A stretch of DNA of 24,203 bases. Source: Allosediminivita sp964397775. GTDB lineage: Bacteria > Pseudomonadota > Alphaproteobacteria > Rhodobacterales > Rhodobacteraceae. The notes beneath the pieces are model-generated. The model was not told where the DNA came from. It did no database searches and was given only the letters and a program-made list of their open reading frames with translations. Position 1 is the first letter of the stretch, and each line of letters opens with the position of its first letter. Below, one piece after another: positions 1 to 7,289 of this stretch. The DNA lies in NCBI GenBank assembly GCA_964397775.1, contig CAYNKL010000059.1:1-24203 (forward strand), given 5' to 3'. The translations under genes and the position numbers were made by a program.

Positions 1-209
1 ATTATGTGCCCGACGAGCAGGATCGTCAGATAGGCCGGGCCGTCATCCGCCCGGGGATGGTAGAGCTCCTCGCCACACTCCGGGCAGGTATCGTTCACCT
101 TCAGGTAGCGCCTGAAGAGATGGCCCTTGCCGCAGGCGGGGCAGCGATGCATCAGTCCCCTCAGGACAGCCTCTCTGGTGTCACGGTGTTCGGTTGGGGT
201 GGTGGTCAT
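1..209 (-). CDS. DUF983 family protein (5' part; runs off left edge)
   Basis: The first 69 codons of a minus-strand gene are visible; the 3' part lies outside the window. An N-terminal zinc ribbon is clear, with two Cys pairs: C23-P-A-C26 in RCPACGKGHLF and C42-P-E-C45 in CPECGEEL. It is followed by the family signature HPRADDGPAY (residues 51-60), and the reading runs straight into a hydrophobic stretch (LTILLVGH) that should be the first membrane helix. This order, ribbon then RADDGPAY then membrane segments, is characteristic of DUF983, small inner-membrane proteins common in alphaproteobacteria with no established biochemical role. The ATG at 209 is preceded by an AAAGG ribosome site about 6 bases upstream. 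It diverges from the MocR-type regulator. Family assignment is firm; function is unknown. Confidence 0.88.
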   Translation of the reverse strand, partial: MTTTPTEHRDTREAVLRGLMHRCPACGKGHLFRRYLKVNDTCPECGEELYHPRADDGPAYLTILLVGHI

Positions 210-273
210 TTCGTACCTTTCGGATCGGAGCGTGACCCGGCCGATATAGGGATTTTTGATGGTATATTGAAGC

Positions 274-301
274 ATCATATTTCAGCGTAATTCCGCGGCA
301 A
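274..301 (-). promoter_or_regulatory. Sigma70-like promoter for the DUF983 gene
   Basis: Read on the minus strand, TTGCCG (296-301) and TATGAT (274-279) are separated by 16 bases. The -10 matches consensus at 5 of 6 positions and the -35 at 4 of 6. It lies about 65 bases upstream of the DUF983 ATG in the region divergent from the MocR-type gene. Predicted from sequence only. Confidence 0.45.
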
Positions 302-311
302 AACAGCCTAC

Positions 312-383
312 CTCTATGCAGTGGGGCAGGATTTCATACATACAATTTTCCCCTCAATCTCATCTGTGAGAGATGTCATAGAG
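312..383. promoter_or_regulatory. Dyads in front of the MocR-type gene (possible operator)
   Basis: The 197-base gap between the DUF983 gene and the MocR-type gene contains two dyads. An outer 7-base inverted repeat pairs CTCTATG (312-318) with CATAGAG (377-383), and an inner one is TCTCA-tctg-TGAGA (358-371). A -10-like TACAAT lies at 341-346 on the plus strand without a convincing -35. MocR-type regulators commonly control their own or a divergent promoter, so this is the natural place for an operator. The repeats are short and could be chance. Confidence 0.25.
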
Positions 384-406
384 CCAAAGCAAGGAGCGCC
401 GCGATC

Positions 407-1777
407 ATGAGCCCATGGACCCCGTCGATCCCCGAAGAGGGCAGCCCGCGCTACATCGCGATTGCCGATGCAATTGCGCGCGATATCGACAGCGGGGCGT
501 TATGGCCCGGGGAGCGGTTGCCGCCGCAGCGCAGGCTTGCCGAGGCTCTCGGCATCGACTTCACGACCGTCTCGCGGGGCTATGCCGAGGCGCGCAGGCG
601 CGGGCTGGTGGAAAGTCATGTCGGACGGGGGACCTTCGTTTGTGCCCAGCGGACAAAGGCCCCAAGCGTCGATCCCGCGCGCCTGCGCGACGAGGATCTC
701 GCGATGAACATGCCGCCCGATCCCGACGATGAACGTCTGTTGCGTCGCATGCGGGAAGGGCTCGACTATGTCGGCGTCAACATGGTCCACCTGCTGCGCT
801 ATCAGTCGCCGGTTGGCAGCGAGAGGGACAAGAGCGCGGCGATGGGCTGGCTTGGCCAGCGGGGGGTGTCGCCGGCGTCGGATCGCGTCGCAGTCACGCC
901 CGGGGCGCACGCAACAATTCTCGCGATCCTGACCACACTTTCCGCACCAGGGGACACTATCCTCTGCGAGGCCATCTCGTACCCCGGGCTCCGGACCATC
1001 GCCGCGCGGCTTTGCCTGAACCTGCAGGGTGTGCCCATGGATGAAGACGGGATAGATCCGGAGGCGCTTGCCGAGGCGGTTCGGACGCATCGACCCAAGG
1101 CGCTCTATCTCACCCCGACCCTGCACAATCCGACGACGCTGACAGTGCCGACCTCGCGAAGGCAGCAGATTGCGCAGGTGGCGGTCGCACATGGGCTGCC
1201 CGTGATCGAGGACGATGCCTACGGCTTCGTGCCGCCGGATGCACCCGCCGCGCTTGCCGCCCACGCCCCCGAGCAGACCTGGTACATCGGCGGTTTGTCC
1301 AAATGCCTCGGCGCCGGGTTACGGCTTGCCTATACGCTCGCCCCGTCGAGCCGGTGTGCGCTCAGCCTCGGTCATGCCCTGCGCAGCACCTCGGTCATGG
1401 CGTCGCCCATCTCGGCCGCACTGGCGACACGCTGGATCGAAGACGGCACGGCCGGGGCACTCCGCGACCACATCCGCTCGGAAGCGGCCAGCCGTCAGGC
1501 CATCGCGGCGGAGATGCTGGCGGGGCTCGACTACAAATCGGCGCCGAACGCCTTCAATGTCTGGCTAAGACTGCCCGAGGGGACGGGCCGCGCGGATCTC
1601 ATGGGCCGAATGGCCGGGCGGCACATCGGGATCATGCCGTCCGACGCCTTCACGGTGCTTGGCGAGGCCGACGAACATGTGCGCGTATGCCTTGGTGGCT
1701 CGATCTCGCGCGAAGACCTGCGCCGGGGGCTGCTTGTCATGACCGACTCGCTCCAGTCCCACGCCCGGGTTGGATAG
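407..1777 (+). CDS. MocR/GabR-type GntR-family regulator with aminotransferase domain
   Basis: This 456-residue protein is a DNA-binding regulator that uses PLP, or a PLP-amino compound adduct, as its sensing cofactor. Residues about 12-80 form a GntR winged helix: YIAIADAIARDI, then ERLPPQRRLAEALGI, then TTVSRGYAEARRRGLV, ending in the wing VGRGTFV. Residues about 110-445 form a fold-type I aminotransferase domain with HNPTT (N241), VIEDDAYGF (D269/D270, pyridine-nitrogen Asp) and the Schiff-base lysine K299 in GGLSKCLGAGLRLAY. All PLP-binding residues are intact, so it should bind cofactor. The ATG at 407 has AGGAG about 10 bases upstream. It ends convergently with gabD. Relatives include GabR, PdxR and TauR; which genes this one controls is not shown by sequence, though the adjacent gabD or the divergent DUF983 gene are candidates. 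Confidence 0.9.
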   Translation: MSPWTPSIPEEGSPRYIAIADAIARDIDSGALWPGERLPPQRRLAEALGIDFTTVSRGYAEARRRGLVESHVGRGTFVCAQRTKAPSVDPARLRDEDLAMNMPPDPDDERLLRRMREGLDYVGVNMVHLLRYQSPVGSERDKSAAMGWLGQRGVSPASDRVAVTPGAHATILAILTTLSAPGDTILCEAISYPGLRTIAARLCLNLQGVPMDEDGIDPEALAEAVRTHRPKALYLTPTLHNPTTLTVPTSRRQQIAQVAVAHGLPVIEDDAYGFVPPDAPAALAAHAPEQTWYIGGLSKCLGAGLRLAYTLAPSSRCALSLGHALRSTSVMASPISAALATRWIEDGTAGALRDHIRSEAASRQAIAAEMLAGLDYKSAPNAFNVWLRLPEGTGRADLMGRMAGRHIGIMPSDAFTVLGEADEHVRVCLGGSISREDLRRGLLVMTDSLQSHARVG

Positions 1778-1787
1778 GCGGGCGGAG

Positions 1788-1804
1788 GGGCAGAGATTCT
1801 GCCC
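1788..1804. other. Small hairpin after the MocR-type gene
   Basis: A perfect 6-base inverted repeat, GGGCAG-agatt-CTGCCC, begins 10 bases after the MocR-type stop codon. No T-tract follows on either strand, so it is at best a weak or Rho-assisted end signal. Confidence 0.3.
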
Positions 1805-1837
1805 GGAATTGCCATCGTGGAACCGATTGCCTGACGT

Positions 1838-1870
1838 CTCCCACCCGCGCATCGCTCGCGAGGGTGGGAG
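1838..1870. terminator. Hairpin between convergent MocR-type gene and gabD
   Basis: A perfect 9-base inverted repeat pairs CTCCCACCC (1838-1846) with GGGTGGGAG (1862-1870). The 15-base loop can add a GCG/CGC inner pairing. It lies in the 103-base gap between the 3' ends of two convergent genes, where a bidirectional transcription end is expected. Neither strand has a U-tract after the stem, so it is not a classical intrinsic terminator; it may instead protect 3' ends or act with Rho. Confidence 0.5.
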
Positions 1871-1880
1871 CGGGGTCTGC

Positions 1881-3317
1881 TCAGAGCCCTCCGAAATGCA
1901 GCGCCTTGGTTTCGAGGTACTCCTCGATCCCTTCCTGGGCGCCCTCGCGGCCGAGACCCGAGGCCTTGACGCCCCCGAAGGGCGAGACCTCGTTGCTGAG
2001 CAGCCCGGTGTTGAGCCCGACCATGCCGAATTCCAGTGCCTCGCCAAAGCGGAAGGCACGGGGCATGTCGCGGGTGTAGAAGTAGGCGGCCAGACCGAAG
2101 GGCGTGCCATTGGCGAGCGCCAGCGCCTCGTCCTCGGTCTCGAACCGGAAGATGGGCGCAACCGGGCCGAAGGTTTCTTCGGAGGCCAGCCGCATCTCGG
2201 GATGGGCGCCGGCCAGCACCACCGGATCGGCGTATTGACCCCCCAGCTCGCGGGTGCGCGTGGCACGCGTGGCGCCCTTCTCAAGCGCATCGGCGACATG
2301 GGCGTTGATCTTCTCGATCGCGGCCGAGTTGATCATCGGGCCGATGTTCGTGTTCGCGCCGGTTCCCGGTCCGACGTGGAGCGCGTCGACCCGGGCGCTC
2401 AGCGCAGCGACAAAATCATCGTATATGCCGGATTGCACCATGATCCGGTTGGCGCAGACGCAGGTCTGCCCGCCGTTGCGGAACTTGGATTGCATGGCGC
2501 CTTCGACGGCGGCGTCCAGATCGGCGTCGTCGAAGACGACGAAGGGCGCGTTGCCGCCGAGCTCGAGGCTGAGGCGCTTCAGCGTGGGCGCACATTGTTC
2601 GGCCAGAAGGGCGCCGACGCGGGTCGAGCCGGTGAAGGACAGCTTGCGCACCACGGGGCTTTGGGTCAGCGCGCCGCCGATGGCCTCGGGCCGTCCGGTC
2701 AGCACGTTGATGACGCCCGCCGGGATGCCTGCGCGTTCGGCCAGAACGGCGAGTGCAAGCGCGGAATAGGGCGTGAAATCCGAGGGTTTCACCACCATCG
2801 TGCATCCCGCCGCCAGACCGGGCGCGACCTTGCGCGTGATCATCGCGATGGGAAAGTTCCACGGCGTGATGATCGCACAGACGCCGACCGGCTCTTTCGT
2901 GGCAAAGATCTTCTTGTCCTTGGCGGGCGAGGGGATGATCTTGCCGTTGATGCGCCGCGCCTCTTCGGCGAACCAGCGCACGAAGCTGGCGCCATAGGCC
3001 ACTTCGCCGCGCGACTCCGACAGGGGCTTGCCCTGTTCGGCGGTCAGGATCTGGGCGAGATCCTCGGTGTTGTCGAGGATCAGATGATACCATTTCATCA
3101 GCAGATCGGCGCGATCCGCATGCGTCCGCGCGGCCCAGCCTTTCATGGCGCGCTCTGCCGCGGCGATCGCCTCGTGCGTTTCCTCTGCGGTGCACTCGGG
3201 CAGCTGGCCCAGCGCCTCGCCACTGGCGGGATCGGTCACGGCCATCTCGGATCGCGCGCGCCAGTCGCCGTTGATAACGGCGGCGTTGCGGAACAGGTCG
3301 GGGTCTTGCAGCTTCAT
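1881..3317 (-). CDS. gabD: NAD(P)-dependent succinate-semialdehyde dehydrogenase
   Basis: This 478-residue aldehyde dehydrogenase oxidises succinate semialdehyde, the product of GABA or diamine breakdown, to succinate for the TCA cycle. The active site is complete: N154 in TPWNFP, K177 in VVKPSD, the cofactor loop FTGSTRVG (228-235), general base E252 in LELGGNAPF and nucleophile C286 in GGQTCVCANR. The CxC at the nucleophile is typical of the GabD/SSADH branch and is the redox-switch pair in some members. Length matches the family (about 480). Its ATG overlaps the stop of the upstream dehydrogenase by 4 bases (ATGA), so translation is coupled. It is the last gene of the DAO > dehydrogenase > gabD operon. 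Related semialdehydes such as glutarate semialdehyde are possible substrates. Confidence 0.9.
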   Translation of the reverse strand: MKLQDPDLFRNAAVINGDWRARSEMAVTDPASGEALGQLPECTAEETHEAIAAAERAMKGWAARTHADRADLLMKWYHLILDNTEDLAQILTAEQGKPLSESRGEVAYGASFVRWFAEEARRINGKIIPSPAKDKKIFATKEPVGVCAIITPWNFPIAMITRKVAPGLAAGCTMVVKPSDFTPYSALALAVLAERAGIPAGVINVLTGRPEAIGGALTQSPVVRKLSFTGSTRVGALLAEQCAPTLKRLSLELGGNAPFVVFDDADLDAAVEGAMQSKFRNGGQTCVCANRIMVQSGIYDDFVAALSARVDALHVGPGTGANTNIGPMINSAAIEKINAHVADALEKGATRATRTRELGGQYADPVVLAGAHPEMRLASEETFGPVAPIFRFETEDEALALANGTPFGLAAYFYTRDMPRAFRFGEALEFGMVGLNTGLLSNEVSPFGGVKASGLGREGAQEGIEEYLETKALHFGGL

Positions 3318-4366
3318 GCTTGGTCCTCCAGTGCGGCGAGGATCGCCTTCGTTACTTCATCGGTTGAATTGTTGCCGGGCCCGGTGCCGATGCCGCTGGC
3401 CGTCGCAGTCTCGACAGCGGCCAGGATGCGTCCTGCCGCGTCCGCTTCGCCCAGGTGTTCGAGCATCATCGCGGCCGACCAGATGGCGGCGATGGGATTG
3501 GCGATGCCCTTTCCGGCAATGTCCGGGGCCGAGCCATGGACCGGCTCGAACATCGAGGGACCGCTGCGGTCGGGGCAGATATTGGCGGAGGCGGCGAAGC
3601 CCAGTCCCCCCTGGATCGCGGCGCCAAGGTCGGTGAGAATATCGCCGAAGAGGTTCGAGGCGACCACGACATCAAGGCTTTCGGGGGCCATGACCATCCG
3701 CGCCGCCATGGCGTCGATATGCATCATCTCCACGGTCACGTCCGGATAGTCCTGCGCGACCATCCGGGTCATCTCGTCCCAGAAGACCATGGTGTGTTTC
3801 TGCGCGTTGGACTTGGTGACCGAGGTGACCTTCCCGCGACGCCCGCGGGCCTGATCGAAGGCGAAGCGCAGGATGCGCTCCACGCCGGTGCGGGTGAAGA
3901 TCGCGGTTTCGACCGCTACCTCGTTGGGCGTGCCCTGATGAGCCCGGCCGCCGGCACCGGAATATTCGCCCTCGGTATTCTCGCGGATGCAGAGGATGTC
4001 GAAGTTTTCCGCCTTCAGCGGCCCCTCGACGCCGGGCAGCAGGCGGTGGGGGCGGATGTTGGCGTACTGGGTGAAGGCCTTGCGGATCGGCAGCAGCAGC
4101 CCGTGCAGCGATACCGAATCCGGGACGGTTTCGGGCCAGCCGACGGCGCCCAGCAGGATCGCGTCGAAGCTGCGCAGCGTCTCGATCCCGTCATCGGGCA
4201 TCATGGCGCCCGTTTCCAGGTAATGCGCGCAGGACCAGTCGAACTGTTGCGCGTTGATTTCAAAGCCGTGCCGTGCGGCGGCGGACCGAACCACCTCCAT
4301 GGCCGCGGCCGTGACATCCACGCCGATCCCGTCGCCCGGGATCAGGGCCAGATTGTATGCGTTCAT
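3314..4366 (-). CDS. Tartrate dehydrogenase/decarboxylase or D-malate dehydrogenase (TtuC/DmlA type)
   Basis: This 350-residue protein belongs to the isocitrate/isopropylmalate dehydrogenase family of NAD- and metal-dependent oxidative decarboxylases of 2-hydroxy-dicarboxylates. It starts with LIPGDGIGVDV, carries the substrate Arg region IRENTEGEYSGAGG, a catalytic lysine in SVTKSNAQKH, the metal/second-subunit Asp in HIDAMAARMV, SNLFGDILTDLGA, and the NAD-binding EPVHGSAPDIAGKGIANP. QYANIRPHRLLPGVEGPL is the pattern seen in the tartrate/D-malate subgroup rather than leuB or icd. The family can convert D-malate to pyruvate, tartrate to oxaloglycolate or glycerate, and similar substrates. GGAG lies 8 bases before the ATG. 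It sits 18 bases after the DAO gene and overlaps gabD by 4 bases. The exact substrate cannot be told from sequence. Confidence 0.82.
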   Translation of the reverse strand: MNAYNLALIPGDGIGVDVTAAAMEVVRSAAARHGFEINAQQFDWSCAHYLETGAMMPDDGIETLRSFDAILLGAVGWPETVPDSVSLHGLLLPIRKAFTQYANIRPHRLLPGVEGPLKAENFDILCIRENTEGEYSGAGGRAHQGTPNEVAVETAIFTRTGVERILRFAFDQARGRRGKVTSVTKSNAQKHTMVFWDEMTRMVAQDYPDVTVEMMHIDAMAARMVMAPESLDVVVASNLFGDILTDLGAAIQGGLGFAASANICPDRSGPSMFEPVHGSAPDIAGKGIANPIAAIWSAAMMLEHLGEADAAGRILAAVETATASGIGTGPGNNSTDEVTKAILAALEDQA

Positions 4367-4384
4367 GATGTGCTCCGGTCAGGA

Positions 4385-5710
4385 CTAGAAGTCTGAGACC
4401 TTGCCCCATTGGCTGCGCCCGAAGCGGGCCATACGGTATTGTGCGGTCTCGGTGATGGGCGTCCGCCCAAGGATCATGTCGGCGACCAGGTGTCCGACGC
4501 CTGGGCCGATCCCGAAGCCATGGCCCGACAGACCCGCAGCCAGGACGAGCCCCGGGACGCCGACGTCCGGGTCGATCACGGGCACGCCGTCCGGGGTGCT
4601 GTCGATGTATCCGCCCCAGGTGGACTGCACCGGTATCGTGCGCAGGGCCGGCATCAGTGCGCGGCCGCGTTCAAGGGTCTGGGCGATCACCTTTTGATCC
4701 GGCTTGGGATCGAGGATGCGCACCCGCTCCATCGGGGTCGGACGGTCGAGCTCCCAGAGGCGGCGCGTCTCGAACCCGGCGGCCCAGGCCTGCGTGCCGC
4801 CCGGGCGCAGCACCCGCCAGCGGCGGGCGAACATCGGCAGGAAGTGCCGCATGCCGAGGATGGCCCCGGGGGTGGGGTCGAGGCTGGCGCGGCCCGAGGT
4901 GGCCAGCGTGTACCCGCCGTCGGCACGGCGGGTGACGGTCACGGGCGCGGTGTGCAGCGCGTCTGGCAGACCCTGCGCCCCGGGCGCCACCGACAGGATC
5001 GAACTGCGGGCCGAGGCCTGCGGGAAGAAGATGCCGAGCTGATGCATGAAGCTGCCAGCCCAGGCTCCGCCGGCCACGACCACCGAAGACGTGCGGATCG
5101 TGCCGCGTTCGGTCACGACGCCGCTGACCCGGCCCGCGGATCTTTCGATGCCGCGCGCGGCGCAGTTCTGAACGACATGACCGCCCTTCGTCTCGACCGC
5201 CTGCGCGATCAGGGGGGCGGCGCGCGACGGGTCGGCGATACCGTCCGTCGGCGACCAGACGCCGCCTTTCCAGGCCTGGCCCGTCGCAGCACCGCGCTCT
5301 GCGGCCTCGGCCGAGGTCATCATCCGGGTATCGACGCCTTCGCCCCGCGCGAAACGACCCCATTTGGCCCATCCTTCGATCTCGGCCTCGTCATTGGACA
5401 AGTAGATCAGGCCCGAGCGCTTGAAGCCCAGACTGTCGCCGATCTCGGCGCCGATCTGCTCCCAAAGCTGCAGACTTCGGGTGGCGAGGGGCAATTCGCG
5501 TGCATCGCGGTTCTGCTGACGGCACCAGCCCCAGTTGCGGCTGGACTGTTCGCCGCCGATCACGCCCTTTTCCAGCAGCACAACCTTCTGCCCTTCGCGC
5601 GCCAGCCAGAAGGCAGTGCAGACACCGACGATGCCGCCGCCGATCACGACGCAATCGGCCTCGGGGGGAAGGATGTCGGAGGTTTTCACGGCAAGGCGTG
5701 GCGCGGACAT
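4385..5710 (-). CDS. FAD-dependent oxidoreductase, DAO family (DadA/glycine-oxidase-like)
   Basis: This 441-residue flavoenzyme has an N-terminal Rossmann FAD motif, CVVIGGGIVGVCTAFWLA (G24-x-G26-x-x-G29), then the acidic ribose-binding strand VVLLEKG. The conserved loop SSRNWGWCRQQNRD occupies about residues 55-70, and the C-terminal FAD-closing segment is AAGLSGHGFGIGPGVG. The family oxidises secondary or primary amines and D- or N-methyl amino acids to imines, giving a keto acid or aldehyde, ammonia or amine, and H2O2 or reduced acceptor. No signal peptide is present. The ATG at 5710 was chosen because AAAGGA lies about 8 bases upstream and the FAD motif follows; a longer in-frame reading to 5833 would invade the regulatory region. 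It is the first gene of the operon divergent from the Lrp regulator, probably its target. Substrate unknown. Confidence 0.82.
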   Translation of the reverse strand: MSAPRLAVKTSDILPPEADCVVIGGGIVGVCTAFWLAREGQKVVLLEKGVIGGEQSSRNWGWCRQQNRDARELPLATRSLQLWEQIGAEIGDSLGFKRSGLIYLSNDEAEIEGWAKWGRFARGEGVDTRMMTSAEAAERGAATGQAWKGGVWSPTDGIADPSRAAPLIAQAVETKGGHVVQNCAARGIERSAGRVSGVVTERGTIRTSSVVVAGGAWAGSFMHQLGIFFPQASARSSILSVAPGAQGLPDALHTAPVTVTRRADGGYTLATSGRASLDPTPGAILGMRHFLPMFARRWRVLRPGGTQAWAAGFETRRLWELDRPTPMERVRILDPKPDQKVIAQTLERGRALMPALRTIPVQSTWGGYIDSTPDGVPVIDPDVGVPGLVLAAGLSGHGFGIGPGVGHLVADMILGRTPITETAQYRMARFGRSQWGKVSDF

Positions 5711-5729
5711 GGGGTATCCTTTCGTTTGT

Positions 5730-5804
5730 CCGGACCCTATCCGGGCCATCAAAGCGGGTTGTTTTGCAATCACCGCCGGAAACGGCATTTCCTGTTGAAA
5801 CAGG
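5730..5804. promoter_or_regulatory. Divergent regulatory region with two dyads
   Basis: The 169-base gap between the DAO-family gene and the Lrp gene holds a perfect 14-base dyad, CCTGTT-GA-AACAGG (5791-5804). Nearer the DAO start there is a 5-base inverted repeat, CCGGA-cccta-TCCGG (5730-5744). Lrp/AsnC regulators usually bind dyads in the region shared with a divergent target, so the 14-base dyad is a reasonable candidate operator for the adjacent Lrp protein. No confident -10/-35 pair was found on either strand. Confidence 0.35.
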
Positions 5805-5879
5805 GTGGTAAATGAAGTGCAGTAGCGAGCCATCCCGGGCTGTCATTCCGTACGACCGGCCCAGGCACAAGGAAGACCC

Positions 5880-6374
5880 ATGAAACCGGCCCACAAGCTC
5901 GACAGGATCGACGTCAAAATCCTTGCCGTGCTGCAACGCAACGGACGCATCACCAATGTGGAGCTGGCCGATGAGGTGAACCTGTCGCCGTCGCCATGTC
6001 TGATGCGGGTGAAGAAGCTGCAACAGGCGGGCTACATCTCGGGCTATTCGGCCCAGATCGATCTGGCGCGGCTCGGCTCGACGATGACGGTCTTCACCGA
6101 GTTCACGCTCAAGAACCACCGTCAGATCGATTTCGCCCGGTTCCAGGAAGCGCTGGAAAAGACCGATGCCTGCGTGGAATGCCACCTCGTCTCGGGCGGG
6201 TATGACTACCTGGTGAAGTTCGTGACCGCCGGGATCGACGATTATCAGTCCATCGTGGAAGGGCTTGTCGACCGCGAAATCGGGATCGACAAGTATTTCA
6301 GTTTCGTCGTGCTGAAGACGCCGTTTTCGCGCCAGCACGTGGACCTGACGCGCCTGTTCGGCGACCTCGACTGA
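5880..6374 (+). CDS. Lrp/AsnC family transcriptional regulator
   Basis: This 164-residue protein is a one-component, amino-acid-responsive regulator that typically forms dimers to octamers. Residues about 7-66 are the AsnC helix-turn-helix: LDRIDVKILAVLQRNGRI, then NVELADEVNLSPSPCLMRVK as the recognition region, then AGYISGY. Residues about 75-155 form the RAM effector domain with VECHLVSGGYDYLVKF, the glycine-bearing ligand-site motif. Length is standard for the family. AAGGA lies about 8 bases before the ATG. The gene diverges from the DAO > TtuC-like > gabD operon and ends 6 bases from the end of the convergent ghrA-like gene. It most likely controls the divergent operon, and perhaps the transaminase group too, in response to an amino compound. 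The effector is unknown. Confidence 0.92.
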   Translation: MKPAHKLDRIDVKILAVLQRNGRITNVELADEVNLSPSPCLMRVKKLQQAGYISGYSAQIDLARLGSTMTVFTEFTLKNHRQIDFARFQEALEKTDACVECHLVSGGYDYLVKFVTAGIDDYQSIVEGLVDREIGIDKYFSFVVLKTPFSRQHVDLTRLFGDLD

Positions 6375-6380
6375 GGTGGC

Positions 6381-7289
6381 TCAGTAGCCTCGCGACTGGT
6401 CGACCAGCCCGGGGATGGGTTCATTTACCCGAAGCGCCTTCATGACGGCCAGCGCGTGACGCGCGCCTTCGGTCGCGTCGGTCTGGGCCGCGACATGGGG
6501 CGTCACGATCACGCGCGGGTCGCGCCACATCCAGTGGTCCTGTGGCAGGGGTTCGGGATCGGTCACATCCAGCATCGCGGCAGAGATATGGCCCGCCTCC
6601 AGCGCGCCGCGCAGCGCCTCGGCATCCAGGTGCGCGCCACGCCCCGCGTGGACCAGCGATGCGCCCGTCGGCAGGGCCGAGAGGGTCTTTGAATTCAGGA
6701 TGCCGCGCGTCTCCGGGGTCAGCGGCAGCAGGCAGACGAGCAGATCGGTCCGGGCGAGAAAGCCGTCGAAGTCCGAGGCGGCAAACATCGACACAGTGCC
6801 CGCCTTGCCCGACCGCGAAAGCCCTGCCACGTCGAATCCGAGGGCCTGAAGGCTTTCCGCCGTGAGCGTGCCTATGCGGCCCATCCCGAGGATGCCGACC
6901 CTGCGTGACGCGGCAAGGGGGACGGGATGGCTGCGCCACTCACCCTGACGCCCCTGTTCCAGATAGGCTGGCATGTCGCGATGCAACATGAGGGTCGCCA
7001 TGACGACCCAGTCGCGGACCATGGCCTCGATCCCCGGGGCGAGGGTGCGCGACAGCGCCACGCCCTCGGGCATCGGCGGCATGTGATCGACGCCTGCCCC
7101 GACCGAGAGGACCACCCGCAGGTTGGGATAGCCCGACAGGTCGGCGGGCGGGATCCAGCAGGCGATTGCCGTCACTTCGGCAGGATCGGTCACCGCATCC
7201 TCGCCCTCGATCAGCGTCTCGCCCGCGGCGTCGAAGAGCGCGCGCCAGACGGGCAGGCGGGCGGGGGTGGATTTGAAGAGCAAGGCCAT
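6381..7289 (-). CDS. ghrA: GhrA-type glyoxylate/hydroxypyruvate (2-hydroxyacid) reductase
   Basis: This 302-residue NAD(P)H-dependent enzyme of the D-2-hydroxyacid dehydrogenase family interconverts 2-keto and 2-hydroxy acids such as glyoxylate and hydroxypyruvate. It shows the substrate-loop LSVGAGVDHM, the cofactor motif VGILGMGRIG (132-140), and the catalytic triad in the expected order: R217 in HAGRGAHLD, E246 in DPEPLP and H265 in TPHVAAQTD. TPHVAA and PEPLPxDHxMW are typical of the GhrA subgroup, and the length (about 310 usual) agrees. The ATG at 7289 overlaps the stop of the upstream transaminase by the ATGA arrangement, so the two are translationally coupled; this start was preferred over a longer reading inside the transaminase. 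The pairing suggests it reduces the keto acid or aldehyde acid produced by transamination. Confidence 0.85.
   Translation of the reverse strand: MALLFKSTPARLPVWRALFDAAGETLIEGEDAVTDPAEVTAIACWIPPADLSGYPNLRVVLSVGAGVDHMPPMPEGVALSRTLAPGIEAMVRDWVVMATLMLHRDMPAYLEQGRQGEWRSHPVPLAASRRVGILGMGRIGTLTAESLQALGFDVAGLSRSGKAGTVSMFAASDFDGFLARTDLLVCLLPLTPETRGILNSKTLSALPTGASLVHAGRGAHLDAEALRGALEAGHISAAMLDVTDPEPLPQDHWMWRDPRVIVTPHVAAQTDATEGARHALAVMKALRVNEPIPGLVDQSRGY

Noticed and set aside
6..290. Plus-strand frame of 94 codons at the left edge
   Set aside because: The opposite strand encodes a clear DUF983 zinc ribbon with its own promoter and ribosome site.
1838..1870. Classical intrinsic terminator
   Set aside because: The stem is strong, but neither strand has a U-tract after it; it is kept only as a hairpin with a possible termination role.
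1770..3749. Long plus-strand open frame (659 codons) over gabD and the TtuC-like gene
   Set aside because: It is antisense to two genes with complete active-site motifs and has low-complexity, Arg/Gly/Ala-rich composition typical of shadow frames in GC-rich DNA.
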